Below are positions 19,103 through 26,674 of a stretch of DNA of 46,611 nucleotides, piece by piece (position 1 is the first letter of the stretch; each line of letters opens with the position of its first letter). The DNA is taken from positions 1 to 46,611 of the forward strand of contig NZ_JAABRP010000019.1 of the NCBI RefSeq assembly GCF_011390875.1, given 5' to 3'. Position numbers and translations under genes: made by a program. A model generated the notes under the pieces. The model had not been told where the DNA came from. It made no database searches and saw only the letters and a list, made by a program, of their open reading frames with translations. This stretch comes from Thiocapsa sp. (GTDB lineage: Bacteria; Pseudomonadota; Gammaproteobacteria; Chromatiales; Chromatiaceae).

Positions 19103-19422
19103 ACTCTTCGAATCTCCGAAGACCCTGTCCAAGCGGACAACCGAGGTTACCTCGTTCGGTCGGGGTCGGTCTGTGGGGGGCGAGCGGTGCGAATGAGCGT
19201 GTCCCGGATGAGACTCCGAACCGGAGGGGACACAACGAGGCGTCTTCGCTCGCAAGGAGATCATGGCGTTCGACGCACCGAAAAGCAAGGCGATGGAGCC
19301 GCGCGGATTGGCGTAGAACCCTACGCTGCCTCGTTGCGCCTTGCCGGACACTGCGCGGGACGCACTCCGGGGGCCGTTAACTGCCGGATATAGGATTACA
19401 GGCCGACCGGAAGCTCACCGGC

Positions 19423-19457
19423 GGCGGCTGGCGGCTGGCGGCTGGCGGCTGGCGGCT
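19423..19457. repeat. Heptanucleotide tandem repeat (GGCGGCT)x5
   Basis: Five uninterrupted copies of GGCGGCT. A related but degenerate GGCTGGAGGCTGG tract occurs near 28362. Such tracts are prone to copy-number variation. Confidence 0.9.
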
Positions 19458-19499
19458 CATCAAACCATTACCACCATCTCTGCGGAATTTCCGACCAGC

Positions 19500-19600
19500 T
19501 TCTGTCGAACTTTTTTGCTCCGGATGCCTCGAAAACCGCGAGCCTCCTTGGAGGCTCTCTGACTCCTTGTCGTGTTCCCCGCCTCCGGCGGGGTTTTTTT
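19500..19600 (+). ncRNA. Candidate small RNA 1 (hairpin, CTCCTTGT, terminator)
   Basis: The plus strand shows a perfect 8-bp stem GAGCCTCC/GGAGGCTC (19540-19557), a single-stranded CTCCTTGT at 19563-19570, and after six bases a strong intrinsic terminator (stem CCCCGCC/GGCGGGG, then seven T). No reading frame ends here, so the terminator must serve an untranslated or very short transcript. CTCCTTGT could pair with AAGGAG-type ribosome-binding sites. The 5' end is unknown; 19500 is an arbitrary boundary. Confidence 0.5.
19577..19600 (+). terminator. Intrinsic terminator of candidate sRNA 1
   Basis: Stem CCCCGCC / GGCGGGG with TCC loop (19577-19593) followed directly by TTTTTTT (19594-19600): a textbook Rho-independent terminator on the plus strand. 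Confidence 0.88.
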
Positions 19601-19679
19601 GTGCGTCAGCGAGGGCGTGCGGATCGCCGCAACGCAGCGGCACCTATGGATGCACGCGCCGATTCGGGACCGGGCGTCG

Positions 19680-19771
19680 GATACGGGAACCCTTCGAGGC
19701 CCTTGGACTCGAAGGAAACGCAACGATGAGTTCTCCTTGTTCGCTCGCCCCGCACCGCGGGGCGTCTTTTT
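19680..19771 (+). ncRNA. Candidate small RNA 2 (hairpin, CTCCTTGT, terminator)
   Basis: Same order of parts as candidate 1: a perfect 8-bp stem CCTTCGAG/CTCGAAGG (19691-19715, 9-base loop), an unpaired stretch ending in CTCCTTGT (19733-19740), five bases, then an intrinsic terminator. The stem sequences differ between the two units while the octamer and its spacing to the terminator are kept, as expected for paralogous regulatory RNAs. It ends 24 bp before the Fpg/Nei ATG. The 5' end is unknown. Confidence 0.5.
19746..19771 (+). terminator. Intrinsic terminator of candidate sRNA 2
   Basis: Stem CGCCCCGC / GCGGGGCG with ACC loop (19746-19764) followed by TCTTTTT on the plus strand. It lies immediately upstream of the Fpg/Nei gene, so it insulates that gene from upstream transcription. 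Confidence 0.85.
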
Positions 19772-19795
19772 ATCCGTCGGACCTCAGTTCACCTC

Positions 19796-20629
19796 ATGCC
19801 CGAAGGCGACACGATCCACAAGCTCGCGACGTTTCTGTCCGGTGCTTTGGTCGGCCAGCGTCTCGACAGCGCCCGCCTGCGGGGGTGCGTCATCGCCGCG
19901 CTCGCGCAGGATCATATCCTGCGGGTGACGAGCAAGGGCAAGCATCTCTTCATCGACTTCGACGGCGGGGCCTCGCTACGGGTTCACCTCGGGATGTACG
20001 GCTCTTGGCACCGTTACCCGGTCGGCCAGGCATGGCAGAAGCCCGCGCATCGGGCAACACTCGTCTTAAGCGTCCCCGGACAGGATTACGTCTGTTTCAA
20101 CGCAAAAGAGGTCGAGATCCTCGACACCCACGGGTTGCGTAGACGTGATCGAACAGACCGCCTCGGACCCGATCTGAGTCGCGATGCTCCGACCGCCGCG
20201 TCCCTGCTCCATCGTGCGCGCGATCTCGTGCACCCCGACACCGAGCTCGTCGATCTGCTGCTTGATCAGCGCATTGCCAGCGGCATCGGAAACGTCTACA
20301 AATCCGAGGTCCTCTTCCTGGAGCGTTGCGCACCGAGGACGCGATTCGGCGACATCTCCGAAGAGACCTTCGCCGCCCTCTACCGGAGCGCGGAACGCCT
20401 TCTCCTGAACAACCTCGGCGGCGGTCCCCGGATCACGCGCACCGCCGACGACGGTCGCGGCATTCTTTGGGTCTACGGCCGTGCCGAAGAGCCCTGCTTT
20501 CGCTGCGGGACGAGCCTGTTGAGGGAACGTCTCGGGCGACATGCAAGATCCACCTACTGGTGCCCGACCTGCCAGTCAGGACAAAGCGGTTCGCGGGAAA
20601 GAACCGAGCGATCCGTCAGGGCGACTTGA
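19796..20629 (+). CDS. nei: Fpg/Nei family DNA glycosylase (endonuclease VIII-like)
   Basis: Base-excision repair glycosylase/AP lyase for oxidised bases. The 277-residue protein begins MPEGDTIHKLA, with Pro2 as the Schiff-base nucleophile and Glu3. The MPEGDTI start is characteristic of the Nei branch, not MutM. It has Lys49 in SKGKHLFI, HLGMYGSW (64-71), the helix-two-turn-helix GIGNVYKSEV (163-172), and a C-terminal zinc finger Cys234/Cys237/Cys256/Cys259 with the catalytic Arg251. It converges with the lipoprotein gene, and the two stops share a small palindrome. Confidence 0.92.
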   Translation: MPEGDTIHKLATFLSGALVGQRLDSARLRGCVIAALAQDHILRVTSKGKHLFIDFDGGASLRVHLGMYGSWHRYPVGQAWQKPAHRATLVLSVPGQDYVCFNAKEVEILDTHGLRRRDRTDRLGPDLSRDAPTAASLLHRARDLVHPDTELVDLLLDQRIASGIGNVYKSEVLFLERCAPRTRFGDISEETFAALYRSAERLLLNNLGGGPRITRTADDGRGILWVYGRAEEPCFRCGTSLLRERLGRHARSTYWCPTCQSGQSGSRERTERSVRAT

Positions 20630-20670
20630 GTTGCCCCGACCGTCGCGCCGACGCTTGAAGGCGCAACTCA
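20627..20670. terminator. Palindrome joining the stop codons of two convergent genes
   Basis: TGAGTTGC (20627-20634) and GCAACTCA (20663-20670) are exact complements. The left TGA is the nei stop and the right TCA is the complement of the lipoprotein TGA. The stem-loop would sit at both 3' ends. It has no T tract. Confidence 0.45.
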
Positions 20671-21249
20671 CGGCTCGGTCGGCAGCGCAATCGTTAAGGT
20701 CGCGACATCACCCAGCACGGCTCGGATCTCGGCAAGCGTCGGGGCCCGTGTATAGGCTGGGTCGTCGAGCCGGCCCAGACAGGTCATGCGCATCAGATTC
20801 GGGTCATGGCTGTCGTCGAGCCAAAAGTGATAGCCCGGCCGGATCATCTGCGACCCGCCGCTGTCGCCGTGACCGGCCAGTTGGAAGCGAACGCCTTCGC
20901 CTGGACCCGGTGTCGGAATACGCCCGGACACCAAGGCGAGATAGTTTTGCACTCGGGTGATCGGGATCGCGCCGGCCGGGATGCTCTGGGTGCCCTCGTC
21001 ATCGATTCGGCGGACCTCGAGGACACAGCTCGTCCCGCCGCCACCCGCACCTCGCGCCCCCCGATCCGACAGAAAGACCCGCGCCCGTCCGGGCGGAAAC
21101 GTCACCGGCCGGTTCAGCGTCAGGGTGCTGCCCGCGGGGATCTCGACCCAGCCGGTCTCCACGGATTCCCGCACGAGTGTTTGGCAACCGCCGATCAGGA
21201 AGACCAGCCCGCCGAGGACGGCTGATCGGATCAGGGTGTTCGCGGTCAT
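20668..21249 (-). CDS. Predicted lipoprotein of unknown function
   Basis: A 193-residue exported protein with a signal sequence and lipobox LIGGC (Cys22 lipidated), so anchored to a membrane from the periplasmic side. The mature part has no family I recognise. It contains a Gly/Ala-rich GARGAGGGG stretch (about 65-73) and several cysteines and acidic residues (LDDSHDPNLMRMTCLGRLDD). It is divergent from the pilin operon across a 214-bp gap and may or may not be related to it. Confidence 0.75.
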   Translation of the reverse strand: MTANTLIRSAVLGGLVFLIGGCQTLVRESVETGWVEIPAGSTLTLNRPVTFPPGRARVFLSDRGARGAGGGGTSCVLEVRRIDDEGTQSIPAGAIPITRVQNYLALVSGRIPTPGPGEGVRFQLAGHGDSGGSQMIRPGYHFWLDDSHDPNLMRMTCLGRLDDPAYTRAPTLAEIRAVLGDVATLTIALPTEP

Positions 21250-21463
21250 GGAAGTTGTCCCGGTTCATCGCCTTATCGTTCGCAATATAGTGGCACGCGA
21301 CTCCGAGATCACGCCATGCCGCCCGATCAAAAGCGTTCGTCGGAACTGGTAATCGACAGGAAAAGCAGACATACTCTATCGTACACGTTTCGATACAGCA
21401 GCCAGCCCTGGCCCGATCGGCGCGGCCGATCGCGATACCCCGCTCGACAGTAAGGACACACGG

Positions 21464-21916
21464 ATGGCAAGGACACTCGGAGGACATCGAGCCGGTTTCA
21501 CGCTCATCGAGCTCCTTATCGTCATGGCGGTGATCGCCATCCTCGCCACGGTGGCCTTGCCTGCTTATCAGGACCAGATCCGCAAGGCGCGGCGCACGGA
21601 TGGACAAACAGCCTTGGTCGGCATCGCAATGGCTCAGGAGCGCTTTCGCGCCAACTGCAGCCGCTATGCCGATACCCTGGATCCGGATTCATCCGGAATG
21701 GTGTGCGGCGCCGATGACGGTTACAGCCTGCCGCTTGCGGACACTACCCCCGACGGCTGGTATACGCTGAGCCTGAACAGGGCCGATGTCGCCGGCTTCT
21801 CCGCCATCGCCACGGCCCACAAGTCCCAGGTCGCCGACCGCGCGGGAGCTGTTGCCTGCGATGTCTTGAGGATCGACCAAGACGGCGCGAAGACGCCGCG
21901 CGAGTGCTGGCGCTGA
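21464..21916 (+). CDS. pilE: Type IV pilus minor pilin PilE
   Basis: A 150-residue type IV prepilin. The leader MARTLGGHRAG is cut before Phe12, giving FTLIELLIVMAVIAILATVALPAY with Glu at mature position 5. The hydrophobic N-terminal helix precedes a small globular domain with four cysteines (RANCSRY, MVCGADD, VACDVL, RECWR), probably two disulfides. First gene of a five-gene minor pilin operon. The order here (pilE first, pilV last) differs from the Pseudomonas fimT-pilV-pilW-pilX-pilY1-pilE order. Confidence 0.88.
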   Translation: MARTLGGHRAGFTLIELLIVMAVIAILATVALPAYQDQIRKARRTDGQTALVGIAMAQERFRANCSRYADTLDPDSSGMVCGADDGYSLPLADTTPDGWYTLSLNRADVAGFSAIATAHKSQVADRAGAVACDVLRIDQDGAKTPRECWR

Positions 21917-21922
21917 GACGTA

Positions 21923-22579
21923 ATGGTCGCTGTCGCACGCCCCCGGGGAACAGGCACGCAAGGAGATGCAAGTATCGCCCGCTCCCGACGATCTACTCCG
22001 CCGAATCGCTCGCCCGGCTTCACCCTCCTCGAGCTCATGATCACCTTGTCGGTGCTCGCCGTCCTGGCATCCTTGGGCGTTCCCGCGATGCAGGAGATGC
22101 TCGAACGCAACCGGCTGAAGGGTGCCGCCCAAGCCCTTGCAGAGGACCTGCAATGGGTTCGCGGCGAAGCCATTCGGCGAAATCGGGATCTGCATCTGAT
22201 CCTCGATCCCGATTCGCCATGGTGTTGGGGCATCAGCGAGGCGAGCGCCTGCGACTGCCGTCTCACCGATCCGGATGCCGCGAATGCCTGCACCCTGCCG
22301 ATCAACGACACGAAGGTGCTCAAGCACATCCACGATACGCATTATGCCGGGGTCATCGCGGCAACGAACTTCGATCAAGGGGTGACCGGATTCGAGAGAC
22401 GACGCGGAACCACAATGCGCATGGGCTCGGGATCGGCAGGCTCGGCGCGTCACGGCAACGGGAGCGTCACCTTCAGCAACGCGCGCGGTGAACAGCTCCG
22501 GGTCATCTTAAGCGTGACCGGCCGCGTGCGGGTGTGCTCGCCGGACCAGTCCGTACCGGGATACCGCCGATGCAACTGA
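21923..22579 (+). CDS. fimT: GspH/FimT family pseudopilin
   Basis: A 218-residue prepilin-like protein with an unusually long, Arg/Ser/Pro-rich leader (32 residues) ending RSPG before FTLLELMITLSVLAVLASLGV; Glu is at mature position 5. The GspH-type body contains AEDLQWVRGEAIRRN, the segment common in FimT proteins, and a Cys cluster ASACDCRLTDPDAANAC. It takes part in priming pilus assembly. It begins 6 bp after pilE. A later start inside the leader cannot be excluded. Its end overlaps the pilW start. Confidence 0.85.
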   Translation: MVAVARPRGTGTQGDASIARSRRSTPPNRSPGFTLLELMITLSVLAVLASLGVPAMQEMLERNRLKGAAQALAEDLQWVRGEAIRRNRDLHLILDPDSPWCWGISEASACDCRLTDPDAANACTLPINDTKVLKHIHDTHYAGVIAATNFDQGVTGFERRRGTTMRMGSGSAGSARHGNGSVTFSNARGEQLRVILSVTGRVRVCSPDQSVPGYRRCN

Positions 22580-23322
22580 CCCGTCCTTCGCCCTCGATCA
22601 AGATCCCCGAGAGGTCGCTCAGACGACAGGCCGGAGTGAGCCTGAACGATCTGCTCGTCGGCACGACCGTCGGTGCGCTGGTCCTCATCGGGATCTCGAC
22701 AACCTATGTCCTCGGTGCTCGCTCCACCTCGCAGAATGTCGAGCAGGCCCGCCTGAACCAAGAGCTGCGCGCCGTGCTCGAGATCATGCAGCAGGATATT
22801 CGTCGCGCCGGTTACTGGGATAGGTCGGCGGCCCACGACCCGGACCCGGCGCAAAACCCGTTTCAGAGCACGGTCGACGGCATCGACCGCAGGCTTCGCA
22901 CGGGACAGGTCGACGGGGAGTCGACCGGAAGCTGCGTGCTTTACAGCTATGACCTGGAGCACGGCAACCCGACCGCGATGACGATGTTCGGGTATCGCCT
23001 GCGGCATCACTCCGTTCAGATGCGTACCGGACCCTCGAACGTCGACGACAAGACCTTCGAATGCGCGATCGGCAGCGGCAGTTGGGAGCGGATCACCAGC
23101 GACGATGTACGCATCACGGCCTTGCGTTTCACCATCGCGGCCGCGCAGACGAACCTGACATCCGGAAAGGAGGACACCGCTTGTGCAACGGACGAGCTGT
23201 GCCGAGAAACACGGCGGGTCGCGATCCTCATAGCCGGCCACATTCGTGACGACCCGGCCGTACGGCAACGCCTGCAAGCGACCGTCGCCGTGCGGAATGA
23301 CCGGTATTTTGTCGAGGATTGA
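22570..23322 (+). CDS. pilW: Type IV pilus assembly protein PilW
   Basis: A 250-residue minor pilin of the PilW family. The leader ends ERSLRRQAG before VSLNDLLVGTTVGALVLIGI; the body has LEIMQQDIRRAGYW, a typical PilW segment. Mature position 1 is Val instead of Phe, and position 5 is Asp instead of Glu. Loss of Glu5 is unusual and could affect how it inserts in the pilus tip complex. The ATG at 22570 overlaps the last codons of fimT; an in-frame GTG at 22534 is the alternative. Confidence 0.85.
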   Translation: MQLTRPSPSIKIPERSLRRQAGVSLNDLLVGTTVGALVLIGISTTYVLGARSTSQNVEQARLNQELRAVLEIMQQDIRRAGYWDRSAAHDPDPAQNPFQSTVDGIDRRLRTGQVDGESTGSCVLYSYDLEHGNPTAMTMFGYRLRHHSVQMRTGPSNVDDKTFECAIGSGSWERITSDDVRITALRFTIAAAQTNLTSGKEDTACATDELCRETRRVAILIAGHIRDDPAVRQRLQATVAVRNDRYFVED

Positions 23323-23348
23323 TCGGCATCCGCCGAGGAGGGAGACCA

Positions 23349-24380
23349 GTGACCTCGCGGAAAATCAAACAACAACGCGGCGCGCTGACGCTCATGTTGG
23401 GCCTATTGCTGCTCATGGGCTCGACCATTCTCACACTCGGCTCCGTTCGCGTCGGCATTATGGAGCAGCGCATCGCGAACAACGAATCGCGCGCAAAAGA
23501 GGCGCAGCAGGCGGCACAGGCGGGACTCGATTATGCCCTGGCTGTCTTGAGTGCCGGCGGCGAAATCACTGAAGACACCGCTGTCCCAGTGCTAAACGGC
23601 ACTGCCGACTACACCTACGAGGTTCACTTCCGCCCACCCCCGGTTGTAGAACCGGAGCAAACCTGTGTTTCATCCCAGGCCCAAGCTCGCAGCGACCAGA
23701 GCATCCAAGCGACTGCAACCGAGTGCTTTCAGCAACAGCGGTTGCTCAAGGGCACGACCGGCTCCGACCAAGCGCCGCTCGTTCTCAACGGCTGCCTGCG
23801 CGGCGTGACCGGCAATCCGGACATCTACCCGCGTGACTGCACAGGCGTGGAGGAGGACGAGGACTGCACCTCTGTCGCCATCACCTCGTCGCAAGACATG
23901 GCATGTTTGGACACGGGCCACCTCAACCTGCATGGAGGTCAGATCGAGGACGAGGCCTTCACGGGCAGCGCCTGGGACCAGGTGTTCGACATCGGCAAGG
24001 ACGAATTCAAAGCGATCGCCGACTCCGGAGACCCGCAATTTCGCTGGATCAACTCATCGAGCAATTGGCACCAGAGTCTCGGCTCACCCATGGAGCCTGT
24101 ATATCTCGTCTTCAGCACGGCAGCCGACTGCCCGAAGCTAAATGGCAATCCTACGATCTACGGCATTGTCTACTTCGAGAACGCCGCCGGCTGCCGAAGC
24201 CAGGGCTGGGGCGGGGCCACTGTCTACGGGACGGTCGTTTTCGACGGAGATCTAAAAAAACTCACGGCAAACAGTCGGTTCTATCATTGGAGTCGAGCCG
24301 ACAGCGAAGGAGAACAGGCAAACCTCGATCGGGTCCGTTCGGCCAGTCGAATCCCCGGCAGCTGGCGTGACTGGGATTGA
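23349..24380 (+). CDS. pilX: Type IV pilus assembly protein PilX-like
   Basis: A 343-residue PilX-type protein: leader MTSRKIKQQRG, then ALTLMLGLLLLMGSTILTLG, then the family helix RIANNESRAKEAQQAAQAGLDYAL. No Glu occurs at mature position 5. The long C-terminal part has several Cys pairs (DCTGVEEDEDC, DCPKLNGNP, GCRSQGWGG) and a repeated beta-like stretch NPTIYGIVYF / GATVYGTVVFDGD. I chose GTG 23349 because GAGGAGGGAG lies just upstream; the frame can be extended to TTG 23319, overlapping pilW. Confidence 0.82.
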   Translation: MTSRKIKQQRGALTLMLGLLLLMGSTILTLGSVRVGIMEQRIANNESRAKEAQQAAQAGLDYALAVLSAGGEITEDTAVPVLNGTADYTYEVHFRPPPVVEPEQTCVSSQAQARSDQSIQATATECFQQQRLLKGTTGSDQAPLVLNGCLRGVTGNPDIYPRDCTGVEEDEDCTSVAITSSQDMACLDTGHLNLHGGQIEDEAFTGSAWDQVFDIGKDEFKAIADSGDPQFRWINSSSNWHQSLGSPMEPVYLVFSTAADCPKLNGNPTIYGIVYFENAAGCRSQGWGGATVYGTVVFDGDLKKLTANSRFYHWSRADSEGEQANLDRVRSASRIPGSWRDWD

Positions 24381-24392
24381 CGGGGAAGACTG

Positions 24393-25130
24393 GTGATACT
24401 ACGGCAACAACAACGCCAACGTGGCTTCACCCTCATCGAGGCATTGATCTCACTTGTCGTGCTTTCGCTCGGGCTCTTCGGCCTGATGCAGATTCAAACG
24501 CGCGTCATGACAGAGACCGGCGACAGCAAGACGCAAACCGTCGCGGTCAACCTAGCTCAAGAGAAGCTCGAGGAGCTGCGTGCGAGCGACTATGCGGCCA
24601 TCTCCGGCGGCGAGGATCTCATCCCGGCCGCCGCGGGCGGCACCACCGACTTCTCGCGCACCTGGACCGCCACCCCGAGCACCGACCCACCCTACAACGA
24701 GGTTTCGGTCACGACCCGCTGGACCCGTCCGGGCGAGGAGGGCAAAGATGCGGACTCGCCCTCCGTCACCCTCACGACCTTCATCGCCGAGTCGGCAGCT
24801 GTTGCATTGGACACGATAGGGGATGCGGGCGAGGACAGCGGCGATTCCGGCAACGGCGACGACGCCTCTGGCGAGAACAACTCGGAAGATGGCGACGAAC
24901 CCGGAGGTCAGGATGATTCAGGCGGTGACGATGGAAACAGCAATGACGAGTCGAGCGAGGATGACGACGTCTCCGGCCCAGGTTCGTGCTCGTGCTTCTA
25001 CGGACAAAACAAGAACGAGATCAAACTTGTCGAAAGCAACGGCAGCTGCTGCAGTGCAGCCTTCTGTGAAACCAAGGCGCCTGACGGAATCAAGAAGAAC
25101 ACGAGCTTCATCGCAATCTGCCCGCACTAA
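24393..25130 (+). CDS. pilV: Type IV pilus modification protein PilV with acidic linker and Cys-rich tail
   Basis: A 245-residue minor pilin. The leader MILRQQQRQRG is followed by FTLIEALISLVVLSLGLFG (Glu at mature position 5) and a PilV body to about residue 140. It then departs from the family: residues 141-195 are a Gly/Ser/Asp/Glu-rich linker with almost no hydrophobic residues, and a compact tail has six cysteines (199, 201, 219, 220, 225, 243). The tail may be a disulfide-bonded mini-domain at the pilus tip (inference). The start is GTG 24393. The TAA stop is the first triplet of repeat copy D. Confidence 0.85.
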   Translation: MILRQQQRQRGFTLIEALISLVVLSLGLFGLMQIQTRVMTETGDSKTQTVAVNLAQEKLEELRASDYAAISGGEDLIPAAAGGTTDFSRTWTATPSTDPPYNEVSVTTRWTRPGEEGKDADSPSVTLTTFIAESAAVALDTIGDAGEDSGDSGNGDDASGENNSEDGDEPGGQDDSGGDDGNSNDESSEDDDVSGPGSCSCFYGQNKNEIKLVESNGSCCSAAFCETKAPDGIKKNTSFIAICPH

Positions 25131-25320
25131 ACCGCGCCCGGTGCGATATGCGTCATTTGTTGGAATGGCTTAGCCGCGCCAGCCCCGACGACTGTCGGAG
25201 CTGGCGCGGTTTAAAGTCTTAAAAAATATTAAATTCTAAACCGCGTCTCTCCAGGGTCGAGGACATCTCCGAAGCCAAACGCAAAATGAAAACGACGCAT
25301 CTCGCTCCGGACGCGGTTTA
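25128..25320. repeat. Modular palindromic repeat, copy D (complete, two modules)
   Basis: Module 1 is 25128-25213 (86 bp, TAAACCGCGCC to GGCGCGGTTTA), followed by an AT-rich linker; module 2 is 25237-25320 (84 bp, TAAACCGCGTC to GACGCGGTTTA). The first TAA is the pilV stop codon. Module 1 holds an internal long hairpin around CCCCGACGACTGTCGGAG. It also separates pilV from the convergent metZ end. Confidence 0.87.
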
Positions 25321-25423
25321 GGTGACCTGTCGAGCGGCAAATACGACAAGCCATGTCGGGGCGACTCAAGCCGGATCTAGGGTAAATCGTCTGAGGTACA
25401 GACGAGACGTGCCTCTCCCGGCA

Positions 25424-26674
25424 TCACCCCAGGGAGCGCTGCGCCTCCAGACCGCTCGCCAAATCGGCCTGGATGTCTTCGATCTCTTCCAACCCGACCG
25501 CCACCCGCACGAGCCCTTCGCCGATACCGACGGCGGCACGCTCTTCCGGCGTAAGCCGACCATGGGTGGTCGTCGCCGGATGGGTAATGGTGGTCTTCAC
25601 ATCGCCGAGATTGGCCGTGATGGACAGCAGCCGGGTCGAGTCGATCAGGTGCCAGGCACCGTCGCGACCGCCGCGCACGTCGAAGGCGACGATGCCGCCG
25701 CCGGTGCGCTGTTGGGAGCCGACCAGATGATGCTGGGGGTGATCGGGCAAGCCGGGATAATAGACGCGCTCGATACCCGGCTGCGCGAGCAGCCATTGCG
25801 CGAGTGCCGCCGCGGATTGGGCATGGGCGAGCATCCGCAGCTTCAGCGTCTCGAGCCCTTTGAGAAAGACCCAGGCATTGAAGGGGCTCATGGTCGGGCC
25901 AGCCGTTCTCAACACCCCGAAGACCCCCTCGCCCACCAGATTGCGATCGCCGACGACGGCACCGCCAACACAACGCCCTTGCCCGTCCAGATACTTGGTG
26001 GCGGAATGGATGACCAGATCCGCACCGAGCTCGAGCGGGCGTTGCAGGGCCGGGGTGCAAAAGCAATTATCCACCGCGAGAAGACAGCCGCGGCGATGTG
26101 CAACCTCCGCCAAACCCCGGATATCGACCATCTCGGTCAACGGATTGGACGGCGTCTCGCAGAACAAAAGCCGGGTCTCGGGGCGAATCGCCGCGTCCCA
26201 TGCCTCCAGGTCGCCGAGAGCCACATAGCTGGTCGCGACACCGAACCGGGAGAGATACTTGTTGAAGAGGAGCGTGGTGCTGCCGAACAGGCTCCGGGAG
26301 GCGACGATGTGGTCCCCGACCTCGAGCAGACCCATGCAGACAGCCAGGATCGCGGACATGCCGGAAGCGGTCGCCACACAGCGCTCGCCGCCTTCGAGGC
26401 TGGCCAGACGCTCCTCGAAGGCCGAAACCGTCGGGTTCGTGAAACGCGAATAGATGTTGCCCGCTTGATCGCCGGAAAATCGCGCGGCGGCCTCCGCGGC
26501 GCTTTCGAAGACGAAGCTCGATGTGGTGAAGATCGGCTCGCCGTGCTCGCCTTCCGGGGTACGGTGGTGCCCGACCCTCACGGCGCGGGTCGCAAATCCG
26601 GGTACGGCCGAAGGCGGCGTTGACGTCGGCTCGTCGGCGACCGATCGCCCGTCAGGCGGAATTGTAGAGATCAA
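25424..26674 (-). CDS. metZ: O-succinylhomoserine sulfhydrylase
   Basis: PLP enzyme that makes homocysteine from O-succinylhomoserine and sulfide, the direct sulfhydrylation route to methionine. The frame gives up to 416 residues, with [20 protein letters not shown] (75-94), TASGMSAI, and the PLP Lys227 in [12 protein letters not shown]. The first start is TTG at 26674, overlapping the purF 3' end by 23 bp; no nearby ATG is evident, so the exact N-terminus is uncertain. It follows purF in Pseudomonas as well. In a sulfide-oxidising organism, direct sulfhydrylation would be a natural route. Confidence 0.93.
   Translation of the reverse strand: MISTIPPDGRSVADEPTSTPPSAVPGFATRAVRVGHHRTPEGEHGEPIFTTSSFVFESAAEAAARFSGDQAGNIYSRFTNPTVSAFEERLASLEGGERCVATASGMSAILAVCMGLLEVGDHIVASRSLFGSTTLLFNKYLSRFGVATSYVALGDLEAWDAAIRPETRLLFCETPSNPLTEMVDIRGLAEVAHRRGCLLAVDNCFCTPALQRPLELGADLVIHSATKYLDGQGRCVGGAVVGDRNLVGEGVFGVLRTAGPTMSPFNAWVFLKGLETLKLRMLAHAQSAAALAQWLLAQPGIERVYYPGLPDHPQHHLVGSQQRTGGGIVAFDVRGGRDGAWHLIDSTRLLSITANLGDVKTTITHPATTTHGRLTPEERAAVGIGEGLVRVAVGLEEIEDIQADLASGLEAQRSLG

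Larger units (their letters stand above)
19103..19795. other. Long gene-free region with repeats, two hairpin-terminator units
   Basis: Almost 700 bp without a convincing protein gene. From left to right it holds about 320 bp with nothing recognisable (including the HPF-like upstream region), a five-copy GGCGGCT tandem repeat (19423-19457), and two plus-strand hairpin + CTCCTTGT + intrinsic-terminator units (described separately) ending just before the Fpg/Nei gene. Confidence 0.65.

Noticed and set aside
19567-20142. 191-residue open frame across the sRNA region into nei
   Set aside because: It runs through two terminators and out of frame through nei.
25128-25320. Repeat copies read as ordinary Rho-independent terminators
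   Set aside because: The stems are strong but no T tract follows, and the same sequence occurs in places with no transcript end.
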